Shown here piece by piece: positions 17,818-27,246 of a stretch of DNA of 64,000 bases (positions are counted from its first letter, which is position 1; each line of letters begins with the position of its first letter). A program made the translations under genes and the position numbers. The DNA is from JAXDMK01 sp963765955 (lineage in GTDB: Bacteria > Actinomycetota > Acidimicrobiia > Acidimicrobiales > AC-14): positions 992,001 through 1,056,000 of the forward strand of contig CAVXYA010000002.1 of assembly GCA_963765955.1 (NCBI GenBank), written 5' to 3'. The notes beneath the pieces were generated by a model. It did no database searches. It was not told where the DNA came from and saw only the letters and a program-made list of their open reading frames with translations.

Positions 17818-17892
17818 GGACGTGCGCCTCCTGCTGAGTACGACGGTAGATCGGAGATTCGCGAGATGAACGTGCTGGCCGTATCGTTCAGA

Positions 17893-19224
17893 CTAGCCAT
17901 CACTATCCTCGTTACGGCCGACTGACCCTCCAGGGGGGTTGTCCTTCGCCCGCTGCCGCGCCGACGCCCAGACGGAACGGCGGGGCATCCCCACCAGCGA
18001 GCGCACGACCTCGTCATAGCGGGCGGCGATGGCGGCGGGTGAGTGGAGACGGGCGACCTCAGCCGCGACCACGGGGTCCCAGGTCCCGTCAGCGGTGCCT
18101 TCGAGCATCGCCAGGATGCCCTCGACCAGCAGGCCTGCGTCACCGGGTGCCACCACGATGCCCGCCTTCGCGGCGACGACTGTCTCGGCCAAGTCGGTGT
18201 CCGGGGCCGTCGAGGCCACGAGGGGCCGGCCCGCCGCCATCGCCGAGAAGATCTTGGAGGGCGTGGTCGTCCGGTCGTACCCCGCCTTCAGCGGCACCAC
18301 GACGACGTCGGATAGCCCGTACAGGTCGGACACGGCCTCGTTGGGCACGAAATCTCGGAGCACGACGTTGGGCGGCCGGGTCGTCCGGAGCCGGTCCTCG
18401 AGCCGGGTGCGGGCCGCTCCCCCGCCCACGATCACCACCTGGACCCCCCGATCGGCGAGCAGCTCCGCCGCCCGCAGCAGCGTGTCGAAGTCCTGGGTGA
18501 GGCCGAGGTTGCCGGCATACAGAACCACCGGGGAGTCGGTCAGGCCCCATTCCGCGGCCAACGGGTTGACCTTGTCCCGGGGCGAGATGCGGGCGCTGTC
18601 GACGAAGTTGGGGATCACGGCCACGCGGTCGACATCGCCTCCGCGGGCGACGATCGTCCGGCCGAACGCAGGCCCGATTGCCACGACCCGATCCGACGAA
18701 CGGTAGATCCACCGCTCGACGGCTCCTAGCGCCGCCAGAATCCACCGGCTCTTGATGACGCCCAGGTCACGGGGCACGTCCGGCCAGAGCTCCTGCACGT
18801 TGTAGACGAGCCGACCACGGCCCAGCGACCGTGCGATCATTCCTACCAACGCCAGCGTGAAAGGAGGAGAGATGACCACCGTCACCTCTCGGTCACGGAA
18901 GTAGCGGACGATTGCGACGCACATGAGTGCGTGGAAGATCGCAAAATCCAACACCCGGCGTAGAACGAACGGCGGCTTCCTGGGGACGAAGCAGCGGGCC
19001 ACCCGCACGCCGTCCTCGTCCTCCATACGGATGGGATGCAGCATCGAGCCGCGATAGCGGGCCTGCGCCCGGACCTCCGCCGACGGGTTGTAGTGCGGGA
19101 CCGAGGTGAGCACGGCGACGTCGTGGCCCAGTTCTCGCAGCTCCTGGGCCAACCGGGTGGCGATGGCGGCGGTGGAGACCCGGTCGGGCTCGTAGACGAC
19201 GGCGACGACGAGGACCCGAGCCAA
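17893..19224 (-). CDS. WcaI-like GT4 glycosyltransferase
   Basis: 443 residues. GT-B fold with N-terminal VLVVAVVYEPDRVSTAAIAT and the WcaI/WbuB-type core LVYNVQELWPDVPRDLGV. The C-terminal donor domain shows VVLYAGNLGLTQDFDTLL and TTTPSKIFSAMAAGRP in place of the usual E-x7-E motif, as in this subfamily. It is a cytoplasmic, retaining transferase, often for fucose-containing or colanic-acid-like glycans (family knowledge). It follows the carbamoyltransferase by 2 nt, so the two are translated from one message. It lies upstream of fcl with 75 nt between. Confidence 0.9.
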   Translation of the reverse strand: MARVLVVAVVYEPDRVSTAAIATRLAQELRELGHDVAVLTSVPHYNPSAEVRAQARYRGSMLHPIRMEDEDGVRVARCFVPRKPPFVLRRVLDFAIFHALMCVAIVRYFRDREVTVVISPPFTLALVGMIARSLGRGRLVYNVQELWPDVPRDLGVIKSRWILAALGAVERWIYRSSDRVVAIGPAFGRTIVARGGDVDRVAVIPNFVDSARISPRDKVNPLAAEWGLTDSPVVLYAGNLGLTQDFDTLLRAAELLADRGVQVVIVGGGAARTRLEDRLRTTRPPNVVLRDFVPNEAVSDLYGLSDVVVVPLKAGYDRTTTPSKIFSAMAAGRPLVASTAPDTDLAETVVAAKAGIVVAPGDAGLLVEGILAMLEGTADGTWDPVVAAEVARLHSPAAIAARYDEVVRSLVGMPRRSVWASARQRAKDNPPGGSVGRNEDSDG

Positions 19225-19226
19225 GC

Positions 19227-20954
19227 TCAGGCCGGCCTGGTGACGAGCAGGTCCTCGAGGACGAGGACGTCCATGTCTGCCCGCAAGTAACAGGCGATCG
19301 CTTCCTCGGGGGTGCAGACGATCGGCTCGCTCTCGTTGAACGAGGTGTTGAGGACCAGCGGGACGCCTGTGAGCTCGTCGAACGCTCGCAGCAGCTTCCA
19401 GTACCGCTCGTTGTCCTCCCGAGCAACCGTTTGGATGCGGCCGGTGCCGTCAACGTGGGTCACCGCCGGGATCCGGTCGCGCCACTCGGGCCGGACCTTC
19501 GGCGCGAAGAGCATGTACGGGGAGGGGCCGTCGACCTCATAGACCTCACTTGTCCGCTCGGCCAGCACGGAGGGGGCGAACGGGCGGAACGATTCCCGCC
19601 GTTTGGTCCGGCGGTTGACGACGTCCTTCATCTGCGGGTTGCGAGGGTCGCACACGATGGATCGGTTGCCCAGGGCCCGGGGGCCGAACTCCATCCGCCC
19701 CTGGAACCAGCCCACGATCCGACCCTCGGCGATCATCTCGGCCGTCCGCTTACAGAGGGTGTCCTCATCGAGCTGCTCGTAGACCAGCCCCGCATCCCCC
19801 AGCTTGACCGCACACTGCTCGGTGGTGAAGGACGGGCCCAGATAGGCGTCGCCCATGACGTACTCGCGAGGGCGGCCGAGCGTCTGGTGAGCCACGTACA
19901 AGGCCGATCCGATGCTCGTTCCCGAGTCGTTCGCCGCGGGCTGGATGAACACCGACTCGAAGCCGGTGGCGTCGCGGATCAGGGAGTTGGCGGTCACGTT
20001 GAGCGCCACCCCACCGGCCAGCGCCAGCCGGGGCAGGCCCGTGCGCTGCCGCAGGGACGCCAGGATCGGAAGCAGCACCTCCTCCAGCCGGGCCTGGGCC
20101 GACGCCGCGATGTCTCGATGACGGTCCTCGAGTTGGTCGGCCGGCGAGCGAGCGGGCCCGAGCAGCTCCTCCAGCTCAGGTGCAAAGAGCGGTCCCACTT
20201 CGGGCGAGCCGGCGTCGAAGTTCCAGCGGATCGGTTCCCGCCCGTGGCGGAAGAAGTCCATGGTCAGCTTGAAGTCGGTCCTCCCGCCGACCAGGATCCT
20301 CCGCATCTCCGGGAGGTATCGGGGTGTCCCGTAGGGAGCCAACCCCATCACCTTGTACTCGTCTCCATAGTGCGGAAACCCGAGGTACTGGGTGATGGCG
20401 GTGTAGAAAAAGCCCAGGCTGTGAGGAAAGAAGACCCGGTGCTCGAGCTCGAGGTTGCTGCCGATGCCCGAGCCCCAGGCCATGCTGACGAAGTCCCCCA
20501 GACCGTCCACCGAGCACACCGCAGCCTCGTCGAAGGGCGACGCGAAGAAGGCGCTGGCGATGTGCGAAGGATGGTGCTCCACCGGGTGGATGACGCACCT
20601 GTCGGGCAGCTTGCCGTGCATGGCGTCGTCGAGCTCATCCCGCACCGAGAGCGTCCGCGACCGGGCGGCCAGGCGGTCCCTAGGCAGCGAGCGCTGGCGA
20701 ACGGTCTGGGCCAACCCGTGGGCCACGCGCCGAGCCTTGTGCACGTGCGGGCTCTTCGACATCGCCACATGGTCGAGCTGGTCGGCAGTGACGCCCGCAT
20801 GATCGAGGACCCACCGGATCGACTCCGAAGGAAACCCGGAGGCGTGCTTCACCCGTGTAAAGCGCTCCTCCTCGACGGCCGCCACCAGCTCGCCGTCGAC
20901 GAAGAGGGCGGCGCTGGCATCTGCATGGAAAGCGTTGAGCCCGAGAATCAGCAA
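19227..20954 (-). CDS. NodU/CmcH-family O-carbamoyltransferase
   Basis: 575 residues. N-terminal ASKHA-like Kae1 domain starts LILGLNAFHADASAAL and has VEEERFTRVKH and the metal-binding histidines VEHHPSHIASAF. The mid part has SVDGLGDF, LALAGGVALNVTANS and QPAANDSGTSIGSAL. The C-terminal YrdC-like extension contains GRMEFGPRALGNRSIV, RESFRPFAPSVL and LNTSFNESEPIVCTPEEA. The family transfers carbamoyl from carbamoyl phosphate, through carbamoyl-AMP, to a sugar hydroxyl or related acceptor. It overlaps the upstream epimerase gene by 7 nt. It probably carbamoylates a sugar of the glycan made here. Confidence 0.92.
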   Translation of the reverse strand: MLILGLNAFHADASAALFVDGELVAAVEEERFTRVKHASGFPSESIRWVLDHAGVTADQLDHVAMSKSPHVHKARRVAHGLAQTVRQRSLPRDRLAARSRTLSVRDELDDAMHGKLPDRCVIHPVEHHPSHIASAFFASPFDEAAVCSVDGLGDFVSMAWGSGIGSNLELEHRVFFPHSLGFFYTAITQYLGFPHYGDEYKVMGLAPYGTPRYLPEMRRILVGGRTDFKLTMDFFRHGREPIRWNFDAGSPEVGPLFAPELEELLGPARSPADQLEDRHRDIAASAQARLEEVLLPILASLRQRTGLPRLALAGGVALNVTANSLIRDATGFESVFIQPAANDSGTSIGSALYVAHQTLGRPREYVMGDAYLGPSFTTEQCAVKLGDAGLVYEQLDEDTLCKRTAEMIAEGRIVGWFQGRMEFGPRALGNRSIVCDPRNPQMKDVVNRRTKRRESFRPFAPSVLAERTSEVYEVDGPSPYMLFAPKVRPEWRDRIPAVTHVDGTGRIQTVAREDNERYWKLLRAFDELTGVPLVLNTSFNESEPIVCTPEEAIACYLRADMDVLVLEDLLVTRPA

Positions 20955-21848
20955 GAGGCCACCAGCATGGCCGCTGCCTCGGGAAGCGGCGTCACGAACG
21001 CCGGAACCTGCATGGCGACCTCCCTGGGCAACGACAGACGGAGCAGCCAGTGGACCGAGTCCGGCAGGTCGGCGTGACCCAGCCGGTGGAGCGCGGCGCG
21101 AGGAACCGGCACCGGGAGCAACGTAGGCCGCCGCCCCTGGGCCCGGGCCAGCTGGCGGAGCAGCTCCCCCAGGGGTGTGGCGCCACCTCCGATGCTCACC
21201 ACGGGCGGCCCCGAACTGCCACCCACGCGCAGAAGCGCCCGGACCGCGTCGGCCAGGAGGACGAAGCCGATCGAGTGGCGGCCGCCTCCGGGCAAGGGGA
21301 TTACCGGCGCGCGGGCGAGGCGCACGAGCCCCGCCGACCTAGGCTTGCCCGGTCCGTGGACGGGGCCGAGGCGCACACTGGTCACAGGCATGCCGCCAGC
21401 GGCGCGCAGACGACATTCGTCCTCCAACGCCGCTTTCACCCGGGCATATGGGGTGAGTGGCTCCTGCGGTGTGTCGCCATCGACGTAGGCAGCGAGACCG
21501 ACCACGTCCGAACTCCCTAGGACAACCACCCGATGCGCCTGGGCCCGCTCGCAGGCATCGAGCACCTCCCTTAGGTGGCCAAGCTCCGCCCCCAGGACAC
21601 TGGCGAAGCTTTCCCGGCGGAACCGACGACCGGCCCGAGGCGACGTAGACGACGGAGTCGTGTCCGATCTGGGCGGGCTGGAACGACCGTCGCGAGCACT
21701 GCGTCACGCCGGCTGCCGATGCCAGAGCGCTTCCCAGCCACCCAGAGCCGACAACCCGGATGAGATGGGTAGGAACGGCGTCGCCTGCTTCAGTCGCATC
21801 ACGATAGCCTGCGTTCGGCTGCTCACGTCGGCGCCATGGCGAGGTCAT
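20948..21848 (-). CDS. NAD(P)-dependent sugar epimerase/dehydratase-like protein, one frameshift
   Basis: The upstream frame (from an ATG at 21848, start uncertain) gives the Rossmann start THLIRVVGSGWLGSALASAAG and SVVYVASGRSS. The frame ending at 20948 gives ESFASVLGAELGHLREVLDAC, VVVLGSSDVVG, TPYARVKAALEDE (Tyr-x3-Lys) and the C-terminal domain. One extra base near GGGAAAGC at about 21608 joins them. It is a short-chain extended reductase of the NDP-sugar epimerase type, with unknown substrate. It is first in the operon with the carbamoyltransferase and the WcaI-like transferase. Confidence 0.7.
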
Positions 21849-21965
21849 CTGGTTCCGCGTTCCTGGGCCGGCGAGACGACTCGCGGGGCGTCAACACACG
21901 AACGATACCAGCCCCACCGCACGCATTAGAGCGCTGGCGGGATAGGGACGATGACCGGGCAGCGG

Positions 21966-22217
21966 CTACGGAGCCGGCAACTCAGGAGCCATCGTCGCCG
22001 CTTCAAGACGGCTCAAGAGAACCTCGTGCGCTCGCTCGAGTGCCTCTATTGCCGCAGCCGCGTTGCGAATGGCGTCGGATGTCTGTTCGTCGTTCGAGCC
22101 GCTGGCGACGAGAAGCTCGTGATTCAAGTTGCACAGGAAGTGCTCGCCCTCCAGTTGGACGAGACGCTGCCTCAACATCTCAACTTGCTGCTCATGACTG
22201 AGGCCGACATACTTCAC
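21966..22217 (-). CDS. Small helical protein of unknown function
   Basis: 83 residues from GTG 22217. It is predominantly helical, with heptad-like stretches (EQQVEMLRQRLVQLEGEHF and IEALERAHEVLLSRLEAA), so a short coiled coil is likely. I do not recognise the family. It stands alone between the operon of the carbamoyltransferase and a secreted-protein gene, on the same strand as both. GGGGGA upstream can act as ribosome site. Coding is supported by the amino-acid pattern only. Confidence 0.55.
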   Translation of the reverse strand: MKYVGLSHEQQVEMLRQRLVQLEGEHFLCNLNHELLVASGSNDEQTSDAIRNAAAAIEALERAHEVLLSRLEAATMAPELPAP

Positions 22218-22268
22218 CGCTCGTCCCCCGGTGCTGGATTGACAACGAGGACATGTCGCGCCGCGAAG

Positions 22269-23252
22269 TCAGACTCCATAGTAGGGGATCTTACGCTCGA
22301 TGCCGGCTCCGTCCGTTATCGATACAAAGCCAATTGGCTTGCTCGGCAACACGGCATTTCCGGCGGAAGCAGCCTGGCTGGTCATCGAGGAAGAAAATCG
22401 AAGTCGACAATCCTTGTCGACCGCAAGGCCTGTGGATCCGCTGGCGTCTCTCCACTCTTGGATGTTCACATTTCCTGCGCCTTTCGCGGCCAATGGAGTG
22501 GCGGGCGTTGCCGGATCGCTCGTGAACACGATCGTCTTCCCGATTGCGGTGGCCACCTGGTAGCCGATTATCTCCATGTCGCGGTCTCCGGGACCCTCCA
22601 ACTCAATATGGCCATGGGCCGAGTATGCAACAATCGCCGCCGCGCTTACAAGCATGAATCGATTGGAACCGAACGTCGCCATTTGGGTCACAGACCCGTT
22701 ATGTGATAAGCGGATCCCCTCGCGACCGCCCTGAACGTACGAGAACGAGCCAATGTTGGCCGGATGAGGCATCCAACCCATCCATTTGTCGGAGTCAAAG
22801 GCGAGTGGTGGTTTGAATTCCCCCGTCCACGGCGGGGTATGAACAAGGACGGTATTTGCCTTGAAGTCTCCTTTTGCGCTCAGCGCTGCAAGTACGGCCC
22901 CGTCCGAACTGAGGACTTGCAACGCATCGGCGCTTTGGCCCGCGGCCATTTTCAAGGTCAGCGCAATCGCCGTCGCCGACGGAGCGGTCGACGTGAACTG
23001 GGCGAGAACCGTCGGAGCGGTGAAGATCTGTGGAGCGGTGAACGACTGGGGCCGGTCCAGGTACGCGGGGATCCCAGCGCTCGCCGTGTGGGCCGATGCC
23101 TCGGTCCGAGACGTCCCCACGGTCGCCACCAGGCCTGCGCCGAGCCCGCCGACGAGCATCTGGACTATCCGTCGTCTTCCGACAAGGTCCGCTTCAGCTG
23201 GTGGGGCAACCGCCGACGTGCCCATGAGACCAGGCACCGGTGAGCGTTCCAT
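22269..23252 (-). CDS. Exported protein with Tat-like signal, unknown function
   Basis: 327 residues from ATG 23252 (GGGGGG ribosome site). Residues about 25-50, VGRRRIVQMLVGGLGAGLVA, form a twin-arginine-like signal. A beta-rich body follows: SFTAPQIFTAPTVLAQFTST, VLSSDGAVLAALSAKGDFKA, HIELEGPGDRDMEIIGY. It ends IERKIPYYGV, a C-terminus of the kind seen in exported or tail-fibre-like actinobacterial proteins. The repeated short beta strands suggest a fibrous or trimeric fold (inference). The frame is open further upstream, but that sequence is not protein-like. It may be a surface protein of the glycan locus. Confidence 0.65.
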   Translation of the reverse strand: MERSPVPGLMGTSAVAPPAEADLVGRRRIVQMLVGGLGAGLVATVGTSRTEASAHTASAGIPAYLDRPQSFTAPQIFTAPTVLAQFTSTAPSATAIALTLKMAAGQSADALQVLSSDGAVLAALSAKGDFKANTVLVHTPPWTGEFKPPLAFDSDKWMGWMPHPANIGSFSYVQGGREGIRLSHNGSVTQMATFGSNRFMLVSAAAIVAYSAHGHIELEGPGDRDMEIIGYQVATAIGKTIVFTSDPATPATPLAAKGAGNVNIQEWRDASGSTGLAVDKDCRLRFSSSMTSQAASAGNAVLPSKPIGFVSITDGAGIERKIPYYGV

Positions 23253-23444
23253 CGAAGAGCCCCCCTTCTTGTCCCCTGCACGCCGACCCGCCCCGACGAG
23301 GCACCAGCCACCCATTGTGAGCCGCTGCCACGGAACATCGTGAGTTGCGACGGAGTGTACCGCCTGACCCGACGACGGCCCAGCCCCCCTCGTCCGCCTT
23401 GCCCGCTCGTCCATGCGGCGCCTCTCGGACCGAGGGACGACTGC

Positions 23445-24419
23445 TCATTCTCTCGTAGCGTGGAACACAGAGCGATCGTACTGGTGGCCCGTGGCCTTCA
23501 CCGTGCCGGTGTAGCTGTCGACACACCGCACGTGGCCGAACCCAAGCTTGCGGAGTAGCTGCTCCAAACAGACCGCATTTGGCAACCACCAGATCACGTC
23601 GTCTTGACCCAAGACATCCCCACCGACGTAGAGCACTGCTGGCCGAGGATCGAGGAGAATTGGCATTGCCTGCGACAGCACAAGTTTTCCACTACACACC
23701 GAAGCTGCGGCGGCCAAAGCGAAGAGCGGATTCACCGTGTGTAAGAGCACATCGCCGAGAAACACCAGATCAAACTTGTCGCTTCCGACAGTCTCCGCAG
23801 ACAGATCGTAGAGTCTGGTATAGCGGCGCTCGACGCTTGAGCCGAGTGCGTCGTGACAGAACTGGTAGGGACCGTCGAGGAGAATCCGGTGGAGGTCGTC
23901 AGCGGTGCTGTTCGAAATAAGTTCGTCAACCCGCTCCGGACTATGGAGACCGTGGTCGATCAGACTCTTTCGGAACTTGTGCAGCATCTGCTCGACCGTC
24001 TCGCCGGGAAACCGATCCCAGTCCTTGAAGGATGGGAGTTCCACCGAAACAACGCTCGCGCCTCTCCGTTCGAATTCGAAAGCGAAGAAACCGGTCGCCG
24101 ATCCCACATCCAAAACAGACATTCCGGCCATGTTCTCCGGGAAGTGAAAGGCCGGAACGACGTCACGGTAGTCATAGGCGCCTGGGGTGATCAATCCCTG
24201 CCCAAGGTCTATCGTGTGATACCAAAAGTAATCTTGGAGATCGGTGGTCTTCATATCCTTCGTCTTGTGCCGAAACGTCGAGGCGAGCTCCTCATGTCTC
24301 TGGCGAAGGATCAGATTGCTCTCTGCCTCGTCGACGGAACGCCTGACGAATCGCCTTCGCAGCGCTCCGGCGAAACCTTCGACAGCTATCGCTCCAAATG
24401 CTTTGCGATACCACTTCAT
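23445..24419 (-). CDS. CmoB-like SAM-dependent methyltransferase
   Basis: 324 residues. The YFWYHTIDLGQGLITPG segment, at about residues 64-80, is characteristic of the CmoB/DUF1698-like methyltransferase group. It is followed by SAM motif I, VLDVGSATGFFAFEFERRGA, and an acidic motif, VVSVELPSF. In glycan clusters such proteins are usually sugar or lipid methyltransferases rather than tRNA enzymes (inference). The C-terminal half, FDLVFLGDVLLHTVNPL, completes the Rossmann fold. It is transcribed alone on the minus strand, divergent from the FkbM gene at 24936. Confidence 0.8.
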   Translation of the reverse strand: MKWYRKAFGAIAVEGFAGALRRRFVRRSVDEAESNLILRQRHEELASTFRHKTKDMKTTDLQDYFWYHTIDLGQGLITPGAYDYRDVVPAFHFPENMAGMSVLDVGSATGFFAFEFERRGASVVSVELPSFKDWDRFPGETVEQMLHKFRKSLIDHGLHSPERVDELISNSTADDLHRILLDGPYQFCHDALGSSVERRYTRLYDLSAETVGSDKFDLVFLGDVLLHTVNPLFALAAAASVCSGKLVLSQAMPILLDPRPAVLYVGGDVLGQDDVIWWLPNAVCLEQLLRKLGFGHVRCVDSYTGTVKATGHQYDRSVFHATRE

Positions 24420-24935
24420 GCGATTGTCGTCAAATGTTTCGAGAACGCCATGTTATGAGCCACAGAACGGCACGTTAGCGCCTCCCGCTGGACAGCCGGA
24501 TCGCGCACAGCTGGCGGCGACCCTCGCGCCTGATCACAGCCGCCCCGGGACCTGCTCGAGCAGGGGCCGTCTGGGGCAGACCGAATGGCGTGGCAACAGC
24601 ACGTGCTCCCGACCCCGGGCTCAGGGGAGGCGATGGTGTCGAAGCCCTCGGCTGTGCCTGTCGGACCTCAAGCGCACCGCAGCTTGCCGCTGTCCTTCGA
24701 TCGAGCGCGGGACTCCACGGCTACGCTGGCGGCATCACGTCGAGCCGAGACCCCATCCGGCCGAACCGCGAGAACTTTTGTGGCGAGCTCGCCGCTCGTC
24801 GCAGAGGAACGGTACGGCCGCCCAGTGTAGGTAATTCTCTTTGGGCGGTTCCCGGCCTCAAGCGATACTCCGTCGTAGTGCGGTCATCTGACCGGCTCGG
24901 AGAATGTGTCGGTCGTTGATCCAAATAGGATGTGC
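24420..24935. other. divergent intergenic region, about 500 bp, no gene supported
   Basis: This separates the divergent methyltransferase genes. It contains a perfect 14-bp palindrome, CCTGCTCGAGCAGG (24551-24564), and an A+T-richer stretch near 24825-24850 (GTAGGTAATTCTCTTTG) where a promoter could lie. TAGGAT at 24926-24931 is a -10 candidate but only 4 nt from the ATG. An 81-codon open frame at 24585-24830 lacks protein-like features. Confidence 0.4.
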
Positions 24936-25904
24936 ATGGGCGTTCGTAGTTCCTCGCTAGACGTCGACCGTGGACAGAGCGGCGAACACAAGCTGAAGTC
25001 CCTTACCCGAAAGGCTCTGGAGAATGCGGCCAAAGTGCCGCCTCTACGCCAAGGTCTGCGTCGTCTCGCCCACAGGGGCATCCTCCCCCAGCGGATGTGG
25101 TGGTGGATGCGGTTTGACGGGCCGTTCGCCATGGCTGTCGAGGGTGGATCAACCTTCACGTACGTCAGCTCGGAGGACGATCGCATCGGGCATGCGTTCT
25201 ATTGGGCGGGAGTTCATGGGTATGAGCCGGAGACCCTGCGGGTGTTCGTGCCGTTGGCCCGTCGGGCCTGCGGCTTCCTCGATGTGGGTGCAGCCGCTGG
25301 CGCCTTCACCCTTGTCGCCAGCTCAGTCAATGACAGCCTGGTCACCTATGCCTTCGAGCCGCTCGAGGAGAGTTTCGCCAGACTCACGGAGCACCTTCGT
25401 ATCAACGGCTTGGCTAAACGGTGTGTGGCCGCGAACACGGCGCTTGGCGACCGGGTCGGGCAAGCCAAGTTCTTCGTGCCCGATCCTTCCGTGCTTTCGC
25501 GGGATTGCAGCTTTCTCGTCGACGTCCGGGAAACCCCCCAATGGCTAGGCAAGCAGATCACCGTCGAGATGACCACAGTGGCAATGTCGGTGCCTTCCGA
25601 TCAGCCTATCGACCTGGTCAAGATCGACGCCGAGGGAGCAGAGGCGATCATCCTCGAAGGTATGCTGCCGCTGCTCCGCGCATATCACCCTACACTGATC
25701 GTCGAGTTCTTCTGGAATGGTTCCTTCCGCGAAGCGTGCGCTCTTCTGGACCAGCTTGGGTATCGCTACTTTCACCTCACCCCGGCGGGCCCGATTCGAA
25801 TCGATTCAGTCCAACCCTCTCCCGAGGACGTCTACTTGAACTATCTCTGCGTCCACGAGTCACAATCGCTCCCCGCGGAAGTGCTTGATCTCGTATGGCC
25901 CTAG
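24936..25904 (+). CDS. FkbM-family methyltransferase
   Basis: About 322 residues from ATG 24936; an upstream ATG at 24906 would add ten. Motif I is GFLDVGAAAGAFTLVAS, followed by YAFEPLEESFARLTEHL, the FkbM-type acidic loop, and DLVKIDAEGAEAIILEGM, the family hallmark. FkbM proteins O-methylate sugars or polyketides with SAM. It is first in the plus-strand run, with the next glycosyltransferase 22 nt downstream. The substrate is likely a sugar of the surface glycan. Confidence 0.88.
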   Translation: MGVRSSSLDVDRGQSGEHKLKSLTRKALENAAKVPPLRQGLRRLAHRGILPQRMWWWMRFDGPFAMAVEGGSTFTYVSSEDDRIGHAFYWAGVHGYEPETLRVFVPLARRACGFLDVGAAAGAFTLVASSVNDSLVTYAFEPLEESFARLTEHLRINGLAKRCVAANTALGDRVGQAKFFVPDPSVLSRDCSFLVDVRETPQWLGKQITVEMTTVAMSVPSDQPIDLVKIDAEGAEAIILEGMLPLLRAYHPTLIVEFFWNGSFREACALLDQLGYRYFHLTPAGPIRIDSVQPSPEDVYLNYLCVHESQSLPAEVLDLVWP

Positions 25905-25926
25905 ATCACGGCTGACGCATCGCAAA

Positions 25927-27234
25927 ATGGCTCGCGTATTGGTTCTCGCCGATGTCCCGCCCGAGTTGTCGTTTCCCAACGGCTATTCGGCTCGGATCTC
26001 TCACTTTCTTCGGGCGCTGAGCGCAGACCACAACGTTGACCTCGTGCTCATGACCGGGAGATCGATGGCGGGTCGGTTCCATCAGGTCGACGGCTTGTCA
26101 GGGGCCGTTCACCGTGTGACCATCAGCCCGTCTCCATTGCTGGCGGCCACCCGCTACGGCAGGCTCCGGCGAGCCCGGCATTACTGCTTCGACGCGCTGC
26201 CGTTCATGGCCCACCCCCGATCGCTGCCGGGCTTGCAGCAGATCCTGGACGATCTAAAGCCGGACCTGGTGCTTACATATCTCCCTCATCTGGCGCACCT
26301 GGCGCTGGTTATTCCCGCCGAGATTCCTGTGGTCGGCGTGCTCGAGGAGGGGTGGGAGCGGGCTCTGCCTCACTCGACCGGTGACCTCGGCGCGCTGAGC
26401 CGACGGCTCGTGCTGACGACGGAACGTCGTCGAGTCCACCGGCTCTATCGCCGAATCAGTCGCCGTTGCATCGGCATCGTGGTGATCTCCGACGACGAGC
26501 GCGATCAGTTCTCTTCTCTCATGGCGCCGTCGAAGCTCGCGGTCTTCCCACACGGCGTCGACTGCGACTACTTCTCTCCTGCTTCCAACAACAATGAATC
26601 AGACCGTGCAACCGTGGGCGTCATCGCCGATTTCGCTCAGCCACGGAATGTTCGGGGACTCGAGCATATAGTGGCGACGTTGAAACTCGAGAACGATCCG
26701 TCGGTGCGTGAGTGGAATTGGCTTCTTGTCGGCCGCGGCTCCCCAGAGATGCTCGAAAGGCTCGATCAGACAGAGGATCTGCGTTCCATCGGTACCTTCG
26801 TCGCCACTGGAAGGGTCGAGGACGTCCGGCCGTATTACCGACGGTCAAGCGCCGTCCTCGTGCCCGATTTGGAAGGTACCGGAGTCAAGACCACCGTCCT
26901 TCAGGGATGGGCCATGGCAAAACCGGTTGTCGCTACCCAGGCGGCGACGCGGGGGCTTCCCATCACCCCGGGCACCGACATCCTCGTGGGCACTTCGTCT
27001 CACGAGCTCATCCGACATGTACGGGACCTGCTCGCGGACCCTGCCCGACGGGTCGCGCTCGGCGCCGCAGGGAGGGCCACCGTGATCGCCGATCGAGACC
27101 TTCGTCGCATAGCCGCCACCTTCGCTACGTATTGCTCGGATCTCCTGGCCGGGGACGTGACTCGACGCGCCCGAGACGAGGCGTCGGCACCGTCCGCTCG
27201 CGGAGCCATCGGTGACGACGTCGGTCCCGGTTAG
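25927..27234 (+). CDS. GT4-family glycosyltransferase
   Basis: About 435 residues from ATG 25927 (MARVLVLADVPPELSFPNGY). The N-terminal acceptor domain has the glycine-poor NGYSARISHFLRAL start, like the transferases that use PELSFP/NG motifs. The C-terminal donor domain has VGVIADFAQPRNVRGLEHIV and TGVKTTVLQGWAMAKPVVATQAA. This is a PF13692-type sugar transferase. A longer start at 25885 would overlap the preceding gene by 20 nt and adds no conserved sequence. It is encoded between two FkbM-type methyltransferases. Confidence 0.85.
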   Translation: MARVLVLADVPPELSFPNGYSARISHFLRALSADHNVDLVLMTGRSMAGRFHQVDGLSGAVHRVTISPSPLLAATRYGRLRRARHYCFDALPFMAHPRSLPGLQQILDDLKPDLVLTYLPHLAHLALVIPAEIPVVGVLEEGWERALPHSTGDLGALSRRLVLTTERRRVHRLYRRISRRCIGIVVISDDERDQFSSLMAPSKLAVFPHGVDCDYFSPASNNNESDRATVGVIADFAQPRNVRGLEHIVATLKLENDPSVREWNWLLVGRGSPEMLERLDQTEDLRSIGTFVATGRVEDVRPYYRRSSAVLVPDLEGTGVKTTVLQGWAMAKPVVATQAATRGLPITPGTDILVGTSSHELIRHVRDLLADPARRVALGAAGRATVIADRDLRRIAATFATYCSDLLAGDVTRRARDEASAPSARGAIGDDVGPG

Positions 27235-27237
27235 GAT
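27232..27237 (+). promoter_or_regulatory. internal -10 candidate before the gene at 27247
   Basis: TAGGAT lies nine nt before the ATG at 27247, overlapping the upstream stop codon. The spacing would give a leaderless or near-leaderless message inside the run. Confidence 0.35.
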
Positions 27238-27246
27238 CCGTGCGAG

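Noticed and set aside
19431..21077. 548-codon plus-strand frame
   Set aside because: Antisense of the carbamoyltransferase; composition only reflects high G+C.
24551..24564. 14-bp palindrome CCTGCTCGAGCAGG as attachment site or operator
   Set aside because: Single occurrence with no integrase, repeat partner or nearby start codon at the right distance.
24585..24830. 81-codon plus-strand frame
   Set aside because: No ribosome site, motif or protein-like periodicity; lies in a divergent intergenic region.
24926..24931. TAGGAT as leaderless promoter for the FkbM gene at 24936
   Set aside because: Only 4 nt from the ATG, too close for a transcript that includes the start codon.
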